From the NCBI GenBank assembly GCA_018398805.1, contig JAGFBZ010000714.1, positions 300,105 to 364,104 on the forward strand: a DNA stretch of 64,000 nt. Reading direction: 5' to 3'. This stretch comes from Hirundichthys speculiger (taxonomy: Eukaryota > Chordata > Actinopteri > Beloniformes > Exocoetidae). This document shows, piece after piece, positions 58,601-64,000 of the stretch. The notes under the pieces were generated by a model. It was given only the letters and a program-made list of their open reading frames with translations, did not search any database and was not told the DNA's origin. Both the position numbers and the translations under genes were made by a program. Numbering within the stretch: the first letter of the stretch is position 1; each line of letters starts with the position of its first letter.

Positions 58601-60429
58601 CCAAAACGGTGGAGACTTTTCCTTTACTGTCCATGAACTGACAGATTTCGTTGCTGAGCTTAAAAACTCTGTTGAGAACTTTCCCTCGACTGAGCCAACA
58701 CACCTTTGTATGATCAGGAATGTCGGCAAACTCTGAATTTATCTCCCGCATAAAGGAACCAAACTGCCGGTAATTTAACACTTAAGCTCAGATAAAGTTT
58801 ATGGTTTGTGTTCCAGTGCTCATCATGGTCCATCTTCAGGCCGCATAGAGCTTCCTGGTGTCTGATGCAGTGATGTGTCTCCTCCTGTATCTTCACTCGC
58901 ATCCTTCCCACTAGTTCACTTTATTTACTGCACATAGCCGCTGCTCCATCTGTTGTCCAATAAGTTTGTTCCAGGACAGTTTCATGTCTGTTACACTTTG
59001 ACATACGTTTTCAAAAATGTCTTTTCCAGTCCTTGTCCTGTGCATCAGTTTAATGTCCATTACCTCTTCTGTTACGGGCAAATTGGAGTCCACTCTGCAG
59101 ACGAAGCTTGAAACTAGACTTGATTGACACGGGAAGTGTGCGGCAAGGCCACTGAAGCGTTGCATTTTGGGATCTGTAGTTCACAGAATAGATGGTGTGA
59201 TACTGGACATCACAATGAAGGAGTGTCTATGTTGTTGTGCATATAATACACTAAGAGTCCTGTGTTATTTTGGTTCATGTATGATATTTATCACCTACTG
59301 GCACTGTTGATGCTACATGTGACATCATCAGCTCAGCTGTTGCCAGGCTATAAGCGCAGCAGCCTGTATTCATGGCAATCTCTGGAGATTACACATCCAA
59401 CTTTCCAGAAGTTTAATTTGTTTTATGTATATTATTACTGAAAAATGATATATCTATTATGGGCTATTAGGGGTGGCTGTAACTCAGTTGGTAGAGCGGG
59501 TCGTCCAGTCACTGTAAGGTTGGCGGTTCAATCCCGGCTTCAACTGTCCACATGTCAAAGTGTCCTTGGACAAGATACTGAACCCTAACTGGCCCCCAGT
59601 GGGTCTGGCAGTGCCTTGCATGGCAGCAGCCGCCCACTGGTGGAAGAATGCGTGTGTGAGTGAGTGAATGAGAGGCCAATGTAAAGCGCTTTGGGGGCAC
59701 CGTGATGGTGTCTGGAAAGCACTAAGTGCAGTCCATCTACCGTTTTACCATTTATTATTTCTCAGAAACGTATACCGAGAGACTATAATTTCTCTTTTGG
59801 GATTGTTAATGCATTATTAATTTTTACATTGTGAGGGAAAGATTAATGGTGATTTTAATTTTTTTTTTTTTTTTTTTTTAGATAACCAAACAAAATGGTA
59901 CGATGGTACAATTGTCCAATATTCCAATTGGCGAAGAGGCAGACCGGATATTGACAGACCATTCATGGCTGGTATGACCATTAATGGCACCTGGATTCTC
60001 GTCACAGACGAAAGCATATACCCACAGTTCAGACAAAGAACAATTGTGACCTGCAAGCTGGAGTTTGGTCAGTATGTCACACTTCACACTTGATATCATG
60101 AATCAGAATATTCGGTCCTTTTTTGTTGTTGTTGTTGTTGTTGTTTTTTAAATCATCACAGTTTGTTTGATGCTAAAATTACATATTTTTGAAATCTTCT
60201 TCTTAAAGAATCCAAACAGGAGTACAACCGTTCATCTGAGGATTTCCAACTCTACGGGAATCTAACTTATGAGTTTGTGAGAAAAAGGCTGAATTGGTAC
60301 CAGGCTCTAGAACAGTGTAGTCAACGTCATGGTCACTTGGCCAGTGTCCACGATCTCCAGCACAATGCACATATCCAGCTCATTGCTAAAACGGATGGAT
60401 TCCCGCTCTGGATAGGCTTGTCAAACCAT
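31481..60429 (+). CDS. ly75: ly75-like lymphocyte antigen 75 (DEC-205/CD205), 5' part (30 exons)
   Basis: Partial gene; its 3' end is right of the window. Exons: 31481-31583, 33285-33656, 37530-37703, 37904-38065, 39578-39697, 40442-40582, 40785-40982, 41640-41800, 42378-42485, 42947-43035, 43715-43884, 45610-45809, 46507-46649, 47041-47119, 47305-47376, 47754-47877, 48043-48078, 48246-48415, 50073-50140, 50875-50957, 52052-52190, 54020-54134, 54485-54645, 54821-54950, 55199-55419, 55507-55669, 57257-57419, 57531-57656, 59882-60067, 60209-60429. They give about 1,466 residues of an expected 1,700: signal peptide, ricin-type domain, FN2, CTLD1-8 and half of CTLD9. LY75 is recognised by the short [13 protein letters not shown] turn in CTLD3, by [12 protein letters not shown], by a CTLD8 without the third Cys, and by a CTLD9 following CTLD8. 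The family is a type I endocytic receptor for antigen uptake. Oddities: one GC-AG intron and one-base frame breaks in exons 52052-52190 and 57257-57419. Confidence 0.94.
31584..33284. other. ly75 intron 1
   Basis: 1.7 kb, phase 1. No repeat or exon recognised; a T-rich tract lies at about 32357. Confidence 0.6.
33285..33656 (+). CDS. ly75: ly75 exon 2, ricin B-type (cysteine-rich) domain
   Basis: About 124 residues (35-158): [44 protein letters not shown] and NNICQRPY. The W-K-W and R-W-Q-C repeats and paired cysteines fit the N-terminal beta-trefoil of this family. HRLFH followed by an A-x-x-C-M turn is close to known LY75. The start codon lies in exon 1. Confidence 0.92.
34756..36222 (-). 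mobile_element. Tc1-like transposon with broken transposase
   Basis: Inverted ends CAGTGCCTTGCGAAAGTATT and the complement AATACTTTCGCAAGGCACTG, both flanked by TA. Reverse-strand frames encode helix-turn-helix pieces ([32 protein letters not shown]), [17 protein letters not shown] and a catalytic-region piece (FIFQQDN), with frame breaks between them. 1,467 bp. Confidence 0.88.
35711..35790 (+). mobile_element. 80-bp LINE tail nested in the Tc1 element
   Basis: TTTCCCTTCTGGGATTAATA then AAGTATTT and a TTTAA-rich end is a LINE 3' tail. It is flanked by a 24-bp direct duplication (35687-35710 and 35791-35814, beginning AACAGTATCTGGG), the mark of target-primed reverse transcription. Confidence 0.8.
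37286..37345 (-). repeat. LINE tail with (GATA)n, reverse orientation
   Basis: GATAGATAGATAGATGAACTT followed by TATTAATCCCAAACTGGG is the reverse of the GGGATTAATAAAGT tail seen at 35711-35790. Confidence 0.55.
37530..37703 (+). CDS. ly75: ly75 exon 3, fibronectin type II domain (GC donor)
   Basis: Residues 159-217 encode [18 protein letters not shown], then [18 protein letters not shown]: four cysteines and the aromatic core of an FN2 module, known in this family to bind collagen-like ligands. The phase required by exon 4 places the exon end at 37703, where the intron starts GCATGT instead of GT. Nearby GT dinucleotides at 37708 and 37711 give the wrong phase. Confidence 0.88.
37904..40582 (+). 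CDS. ly75: ly75 exons 4-6, CTLD1
   Basis: Exons 37904-38065, 39578-39697 and 40442-40582, all phase 1. They read [51 protein letters not shown] and [10 protein letters not shown]. The Ca2+-site triad is not apparent; the sugar-binding loop is replaced by a GMPPTSI segment. Confidence 0.92.
38066..39577. other. ly75 intron 4
   Basis: 1.5 kb within CTLD1. No repeat family or exon recognised. Confidence 0.55.
39698..40441. other. ly75 intron 5
   Basis: 744 nt; nothing recognised. Confidence 0.55.
40785..42485 (+). CDS. ly75: ly75 exons 7-9, CTLD2
   Basis: Exons 40785-40982, 41640-41800 and 42378-42485 (phases 1, 1, 0, 0). They read [55 protein letters not shown] and LPFMCQKQ. The second exon is 161 nt, the same as its pla2r1 counterpart. 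Confidence 0.92.
40983..41639. other. ly75 intron 7
   Basis: 657 nt with a poly-A tract at about 41155-41178; otherwise nothing recognised. The open frame running into exon 8 from 41552 is intron read-through; the acceptor is the ag at 41638-41639. Confidence 0.55.
41801..42377. other. ly75 intron 8
   Basis: 577 nt; nothing recognised. Confidence 0.55.
42947..45809 (+). CDS. ly75: ly75 exons 10-12, CTLD3 and start of CTLD4
   Basis: Exons 42947-43035, 43715-43884 and 45610-45809. They read [12 protein letters not shown], a shortened turn [48 protein letters not shown] and [16 protein letters not shown]. The short turn before FEQ is also seen in mammalian LY75. The acceptor at 45608-45609 (gatgaag) has a poor pyrimidine tract, but it is the only site giving an open, in-phase junction. 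Confidence 0.87.
43108..43671. mobile_element. MITE-like element in ly75 intron 10
   Basis: A perfect 15-bp inverted pair (CCAGAAAAGTTGGGA at 43121-43135 and its complement at 43642-43656) lies within longer imperfect ends (ATCCCGAATT and ATTTTGGGTTG). It fills most of the intron before exon 43715-43884. No transposase seen. Confidence 0.65.
44158..44460. mobile_element. hAT-type MITE, 303 bp
   Basis: Starts CAGAGGTGTCAAACTCAA and ends TTGAGTTTGACACATGTG (inverted repeats), with a perfect 8-bp duplication CTTTACAC at 44150-44157 and 44461-44468. Shares its left end and an inner GGCAAGGCCACTGAAGC segment with the larger element at 57987-59184. Confidence 0.9.
44476..44633. repeat. long palindrome with an extra direct copy
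   Basis: The 54-nt arms 44520-44573 and 44580-44633 are inverted complements with one mismatch and a 6-nt loop. The right arm's first 37 nt also occur directly at about 44484-44521, so the order is direct, inverted, direct. It starts within 20 bp of the hAT MITE's right flank. Confidence 0.9.
44975..45380. repeat. interspersed repeat with 12-bp inverted ends
   Basis: ACCTCCGCCAAG at 44975-44986 and its exact complement at 45369-45380 border a non-coding unit of a type common in fish genomes. Confidence 0.55.
45810..46506. other. ly75 intron 12
   Basis: 697 nt; nothing recognised beyond AT-rich sequence. Confidence 0.55.
46507..47877 (+). CDS. ly75: ly75 exons 13-16, CTLD4
   Basis: Exons 46507-46649, 47041-47119, 47305-47376 and 47754-47877. 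They read [48 protein letters not shown] and [10 protein letters not shown]. The end of the domain is split over two exons (47305 and 47754) where pla2r1 has one. The extra exon encodes a longer loop, which mammalian LY75 also has. Confidence 0.9.
48043..52190 (+). CDS. ly75: ly75 exons 17-21, linker, CTLD5 and start of CTLD6; frame break in exon 21
   Basis: Exons 48043-48078, 48246-48415, 50073-50140, 50875-50957 and 52052-52190. They read [51 protein letters not shown] and [10 protein letters not shown]. After VCEK the frame hits TAA at 52122-52124. One additional base in the A7 run at 52094-52100 would open the frame to the donor at 52191 with the phase 0 needed by exon 22. Without that base the protein would end after CTLD5. 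Confidence 0.8.
48416..50072. other. ly75 intron 18
   Basis: 1.66 kb, AT-rich; no repeat family or exon recognised. Confidence 0.55.
50384..50748. mobile_element. Tc1/mariner-type MITE, 365 bp
   Basis: CAGTCATGGAAAGAATTATT and the near complement at 50700-50748 form inverted ends of about 60 bp, flanked by TA. No coding capacity. The first nine bases are shared with the element at 18126-20392. Confidence 0.85.
50958..52051. other. ly75 intron 20
   Basis: 1.1 kb. An open frame at 50988-51212 has no CTLD motif and no matching splice phase, so it is not called as an exon. Nothing else seen. Confidence 0.55.
52439..52593 (-). repeat. inverted partial copy of the hAT element at 55851-57019
   Basis: About 155 bp that is the near-identical reverse complement of 55943-56099, including TTTAAATGTTCTGCTGCCAT on the reverse strand. 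It lies in ly75 intron 21. Confidence 0.8.
52620..52681. repeat. (TATG)/(TG)n microsatellite
   Basis: TATG units followed by about 22 TG units, directly next to a Tc1-like element. Confidence 0.95.
52687..53885 (-). mobile_element. Tc1-like transposon with decayed transposase
   Basis: Inverted ends around CCACTTTATTAGGT (left) and ACCTAATAAAGTGG (right), flanked by TA. The reverse-strand frame 53284-52907 encodes [33 protein letters not shown], then HDFLN-type decay, as in Tc1 transposases. About 1.2 kb. Confidence 0.82.
54020..54950 (+). CDS. ly75: ly75 exons 22-24, CTLD6
   Basis: Exons 54020-54134, 54485-54645 and 54821-54950 (phases 0, 1, 0, 1). They read [64 protein letters not shown] and GICQHYA. 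These phases are the reference used to judge the broken CTLD6 of pla2r1. Confidence 0.91.
55199..55669 (+). CDS. ly75: ly75 exons 25-26, CTLD7
   Basis: Exons 55199-55419 and 55507-55669. They read [74 protein letters not shown] and GAICHKP. The intron between them is only 87 nt and stays open in frame, so retention would not stop translation there. Confidence 0.93.
55688..55716. repeat. poly-C tract
   Basis: About 29 nt of C with one T, 20 nt after a ly75 exon. Such runs are prone to length error in sequencing. Confidence 0.9.
55851..57019. mobile_element. hAT-type element, 1.17 kb
   Basis: Starts TAGGGGCTGGGCAA and ends TTGCCCAGCCCTT, with an 8-bp duplication ATTAAAAC at 55843-55850 and 57020-57027. 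Subterminal AATCGCGATTAATCGC and AACGCGATAATAACG repeats. No intact transposase. It lies in ly75 intron 26. Confidence 0.85.
57257..60067 (+). CDS. ly75: ly75 exons 27-29, CTLD8; frame break in exon 27
   Basis: Exons 57257-57419, 57531-57656 and 59882-60067. They read [13 protein letters not shown], then in a shifted frame [57 protein letters not shown] and IVTCKLEF. The shift lies at the C6 run 57294-57299; five C would keep the frame. As in mammalian LY75, the [11 protein letters not shown] region lacks the third CTLD cysteine. Confidence 0.82.
57987..59184 (-). mobile_element. hAT (Charlie-like) element with GTF2IRD2-like transposase remnant
   Basis: Left end CAGAGGTGTCAAACTCAA as in the MITE at 44158. 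Reverse-strand frames encode [49 protein letters not shown] and [20 protein letters not shown], the hAT transposase type also domesticated in GTF2IRD2. Frames are broken and the right terminus is missing. Confidence 0.8.
59468..59757 (+). repeat. tRNA-derived SINE
   Basis: The head has a Pol III A box (TAACTCAGTTGGTAGAGCGG) and B box (GGTTCAATCCC). The body has GTCCTTGGACAAGATACTGA, and the tail TGTAAAGCGCTTTGGGGGC. It lies in ly75 intron 28. Confidence 0.85.
60209..60429 (+). CDS. ly75: ly75 exon 30, first half of CTLD9 (gene continues right)
   Basis: Encodes [42 protein letters not shown] and [10 protein letters not shown], ending in phase 0 at GTAAGA. A ninth CTLD after CTLD8 separates this gene from MRC1, MRC2 and PLA2R1, which have eight. 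The second half of CTLD9, CTLD10 and the membrane anchor are not in the window. A Ty3/gypsy remnant follows within about 10-20 bp. Confidence 0.92.
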
Positions 60430-60439
60430 GTAAGAATAT

Positions 60440-63272
60440 GTGAAAAAGCCTCCTTGTCAAAAGAATCTGCTCTACTTACTACATTCATCACCCTTATGGA
60501 AGATACTACTTCAACAGACTGCTTCGGCATCTCCGCAGCTCCTGAAAACTTCCAAAGACGGATGTCACAGCTGCTGGAGGGTCTGGATGGTGTAGTTTGC
60601 CAGATGGATGACATCCTGGTCCATGCAGAGACAGACACAGACACAGCATGACACACGGCTGCTTGCGGTACTGAAATGACTGGAAACAAGCAGGTGTGAC
60701 ACTGAAGAGTGGGAAATGTGAGTTTGCTAAGACCTCTGTAAAGTTTCTGGGGCAGATAATTGACAGGACCGGAGTGAAAGCAGATCCAGACAAGGTGAAA
60801 GCAGTCACCAACATGGAGGAACCCACAGATGTGAGTGGGGTGAGAAGGTTCCTGGGAATGGTCAACCATTTAGGTAAATACCTTCCAAACCTTGCTGAAA
60901 AGACACAGCCGCTTAGAGAACTGCTAAAGACATTTAACATGTAGACCTGGGGAGACCCTTAGCAAGCAGCATTTGAGAGCATCAAACAGACGTTGAGTCA
61001 ACCACCAGGTATGGCACTGTACAGTACACGAGCACAGACTACTGTCTCGGCAGATGCATCCTCTTATGGACTGGGAGCGGCGTTGCTCCAGAAACAGCAG
61101 GATGAGATATTGAAAACCAGTAGCATATGCTTCAAGAGCACTTACTGATACAGAGCGGAGATATGCTCAGATCGAAAAGGAGGCTCTAGCCATCACCTGG
61201 GCATGTGAGCGCTTTGCAGACTTCTTACTCTGCATTGAGTTTCACATTAAAACTGATCACAAGCCTCTAGTACAGCTGTTAGGCTCAAATAATCTGGATG
61301 AGCTAACCCAAAAATACAGAGACTGAAAATGTGACTGATGAGATACACATACACAATTTCACATGTCCCAGGCAAAAATATAGCAACTGCTGATGTGCTA
61401 TCAAGAGCACCAGAGAGAACAGCAGGTGACAAAAATCTGGAGACAGAGATCAATCTGTATGCACATCAGGTGGTGTCCAGTCTTCCTGCCACTGAAATGA
61501 GACTGAAACAAATCAAGGACCACCAAGACAGAAAACAATGTGCTGAAACAGGTGAAATAATACTGTATCAGTGGATGGCCAAACAAAAGACACATAGCAG
61601 GACCGTGTTATCCTTACCATCAGCATGCTGGAGACCTCGCAGTTGAAAATGACCTACTGCTGAAAGGTACATGTCTTGTTATTCCAAAATCGCTACAGAA
61701 AGACATTTTGGACAAATTACACACAGGTCATCAGGGCATAGCAAAATGCAGGGAGCGTGCAAAACAGTCAGTGTGGTGGCCTCGGTTGAGCACACAACTT
61801 CTTCAGTTGGTTGAGGAGTGTGAGACATGTGTCAAAGAAAGACTGAATAACAGAGAAACTATCATACCAACAGAATTTCCAGCCAGACCTTGGGAATTGG
61901 TTGGTGCAGATTTGTTCGACTGGAATAACAACCAATATCTGATTGTGATCGATTACTTTTCAAGGTTCATTGAAGTTGCCAAACTGAGTGTCACAACAGC
62001 AGCTGCAGTAATTAAACAATTCAAATCAATATTTGCACGGCACGGCGTACCTGCTGAACTCAGGACGGATAATGGGCCTCTGTTTTCCGCCGCCACATTT
62101 CACCATTTTGCCATTGAGTGGGGGTTTGTTCATACCACTTCCAGCCCCAAGTATCCTCAGAGCAACGGTGAGGCAGACAGAGCGAGTGGTCAGAACAGTG
62201 AAAGGCCTCATGAAGAAAAGTAAAGACCCATATCTAGCTCTCATGGCATATAGGGCTGCACCGCTGAGCAATGGACATAGCCCTGCAGAGCTAGTGATGG
62301 GGAGGAGACTCCGTACCACTGTGCCTGTTCTACCCTCTCGGCTCGAGCCTGGTTGGACGGATGTCACAAAACTGAGAGAGAGAGAACAGGATGTAAGAGA
62401 GAAACAGTGGAAGAGGTTCAACACCAGACACAGAGCTCGTGACCGGGGCGTACTGAATCCTGGAGACCATGTCTGGGTGAGAGATATGAAGGAGAAAGGG
62501 ACGGTGAAATCGAGAGCAGAAACACCACGGTCTTACTTAATCGAGACCCCCAGAGGGACCCTGCGTCACAACCGTGGGCATCTTGTCACCTTACCAGAAG
62601 GGGAAGCAGAACAGGTGGATTCACAAAACACCATCCTACAAGCGGAGACTACACAAGCCGAAGATCCAGTTCCACAGACTTCTACACCTCCAAAAAGATA
62701 TCCCACCAGAGACAGACCCCCCCGAGTTACCTTAAAGACTATGAAATGAAATAGATAGAAGGTGCTCGGATGGCTGAGTGAACAGCATGGGGGAGAATAA
62801 ATCCCCTCACTCAGTGGAAGGAATGGGCAGTCTACCCCTCCTTCCTAGTTAGAAAGATAAACAATTGTGGAATAGAGTTCCAACAAACAGAAGTTATTTG
62901 TTAAGTAAAATGTTTGAGTAATACAGTAATAACTGGTTTGGTTTATTGCAAAAAGAAACGTTTGAGATTCAGACTGTAATAAAGGTTGAATAATTTCTGA
63001 GACTGGATGTATAGTATAAAAGAAGAGAGACAATTGTTACAGAGATGTTTGAATATAAGTTACACTGCAATGACATTAACAATTACATTGGTAATGTTCT
63101 TAGAAAGGGGGATGTGCAGTGAGTGTTTTGGGTGTTATCTGCCCTTGAGAGTGACGTAGTTGTTGTTGCATGTTGGGAAATAAATGAAAGTGAGACGCAC
63201 CATTCAGCTACAGAGTCGGAGTCTATCTGTCCAATACTTTGAGAAGTGAACCAACATCTCGGTATCATAACA
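60440..63272 (+). mobile_element. 5'-truncated Ty3/gypsy LTR retrotransposon
   Basis: Order of remains: reverse transcriptase (about 60449-60950: LTTFIT, then [54 protein letters not shown]); RNase H (61040-61410: SADASSYGLGAALL, TDHKPLVQLL); integrase zinc-finger region (HTGHQGIAKCRERAK, CETC) and core (GADLF, RTDNGPLF, NGEAD) at 61700-62200; a C-terminal part to 62749; a purine-rich tract (about 63102-63112); and a candidate LTR at 63113-63272. The gag, protease and 5' LTR are missing. Several stops and frameshifts make it inactive. RT-RNase H-integrase order places it in Ty3/gypsy. Confidence 0.88.
63113..63272 (+). repeat. candidate 3' LTR of the gypsy element
   Basis: Starts TGTGCAGTGAG directly after a purine run (AGAAAGGGGGA) and ends ATCATAACA. 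AATAAA is at 63179-63184. 160 bp is short for an LTR, and no 5' LTR is available for comparison. Confidence 0.55.
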
Positions 63273-63400
63273 GTCCCAGGACATACTGGATCAAGCCAAG
63301 AATATATTTCTTGGCTGGTCTGGAATCCCCCCTCGGAATCCTCCTAGAAGAGCTGGGGGATTTTGCTGGGGAAAGGAAGGCCTGAACAAAAGTGCAGTTA
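63273..63400 (+). mobile_element. LINE fragment next to the gypsy LTR
   Basis: GTCCCAGGACATACTGGATC followed by CTTGGCTGGTCTGGAATC and GAAGAGCTGGGGGATTTTGC is the same LINE 3' coding region as in 13440-13520, diverged. Confidence 0.55.
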
Positions 63401-64000
63401 CATAGCATATGCACTGTTGTGTGTCTCTCTTCATACTTTTGGGTAAATGGGTCTCCTCACAAAGCCTTGTATATACCCTTTGGTAACAAAAATTTGTTGT
63501 TCCTCTAAGTTCTTGATCTTATCAGGCCGTTAGATATTTACAGATGTGGCAAGCATAAGACTAGTTAAGGATTTCTTGGACCCCATGATGAGTGGCTGTC
63601 ACTTTCTACTTCAACCAAGTGCACTAACAGACAAGAAATCCAAGAAATTGCTGTCAAGGTCATGTCATGTTAAGCACAGTCTACACATTGAGCGTGTGGA
63701 TATTTACTTACTGCAGTGAGAGAAAAGGTGCTCATTTTCACAGCAGGTGAGGTAGAATCTGGGTCACGATATCCGGTCTGTTTCATAAAGCTGGTTCAGT
63801 AGAGACCGAGGGTACAATAGTTTCAGTCTCTTCAGAATTATTCTCAGCATGAGATGCTTCACTTTGACGAAAGCTCAGATCTGCTTTCAGTAACAAGTCG
63901 ATCTCCGTGGGACTTGGCAGGATTATATAACTCTGTGGTCCTGCCAACTTCTGCACTCTCAGGGATATGATATGCATGTCATGCTTCCAGTAAAGAGACT
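63401..64000. other. right edge, ly75 intron
   Basis: 600 nt without a recognisable CTLD exon or repeat. The rest of CTLD9 must lie further right, if present. Confidence 0.5.

Noticed and set aside
59479..59530. tRNA gene
   Set aside because: A and B box-like sequences are present, but no cloverleaf is complete and a SINE body follows.
31481..60429. Gene 2 as a second copy of gene 1
   Set aside because: It has a ninth CTLD, the short CNVTIRNRF turn and a CTLD8 lacking one cysteine, all LY75 traits.
60333..60869. 178-codon open frame on the reverse strand
   Set aside because: It is the antisense shadow of ly75 exon 30 and the gypsy reverse transcriptase.
1..64000. CRISPR array, operon or phage-type system
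   Set aside because: No regularly spaced repeats or compact gene clusters; the spliced genes and repeats are those of a vertebrate.

Overview
The window is vertebrate genomic DNA, most likely from a ray-finned fish. It carries two intron-rich receptor genes of the mannose-receptor family, head to tail on the + strand, and its introns are full of Tc1/mariner, hAT, SINE, LINE and Ty3/gypsy copies typical of teleosts. I cannot name the species.

Positions 471-26606 hold the 3' two thirds of a phospholipase A2 receptor gene (pla2r1-like). The first coding exon seen is the first half of C-type lectin-like domain (CTLD) 2. CTLD3 to CTLD8, a transmembrane segment and a short cytoplasmic tail follow, spread over 24 exons. 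The signal peptide, ricin-type domain, FN2 domain and CTLD1 must lie left of the window.

Positions 26607-31451 are intergenic and contain a decayed Tc1 transposon. From 31481 the second gene starts: ly75 (DEC-205/CD205-like). It encodes a signal peptide, a ricin-type domain, an FN2 domain, CTLD1-8 and the first half of CTLD9 in 30 exons up to 60429. The rest of CTLD9, CTLD10, the membrane anchor and the tail lie beyond 64000. The order PLA2R1 then LY75 in one orientation is the same as in the human genome, which supports orthology of both genes. Products of this family are type I membrane endocytic receptors; PLA2R1 binds secreted phospholipases A2 and collagen, and LY75 takes up antigen in dendritic and epithelial cells.

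Each gene shows two single-base frame breaks in otherwise clean exons (pla2r1 near 15421-15439 and 16890; ly75 near 52094-52100 and 57294-57299). All can be explained by a one-base length change in a short run of one base. Assembly error therefore looks likelier than pseudogene decay, but the sequence alone cannot decide.

Mobile DNA fills much of the rest: four decayed Tc1-like elements, several hAT elements with 8-bp target duplications (one nested inside another's transposase remnant), MITEs, tRNA-derived and other SINEs, LINE fragments, and a truncated Ty3/gypsy element at about 60440-63272. The gypsy element begins only about 10-20 bp after a ly75 splice donor. No prokaryotic-type system, CRISPR array or RNA gene was found.
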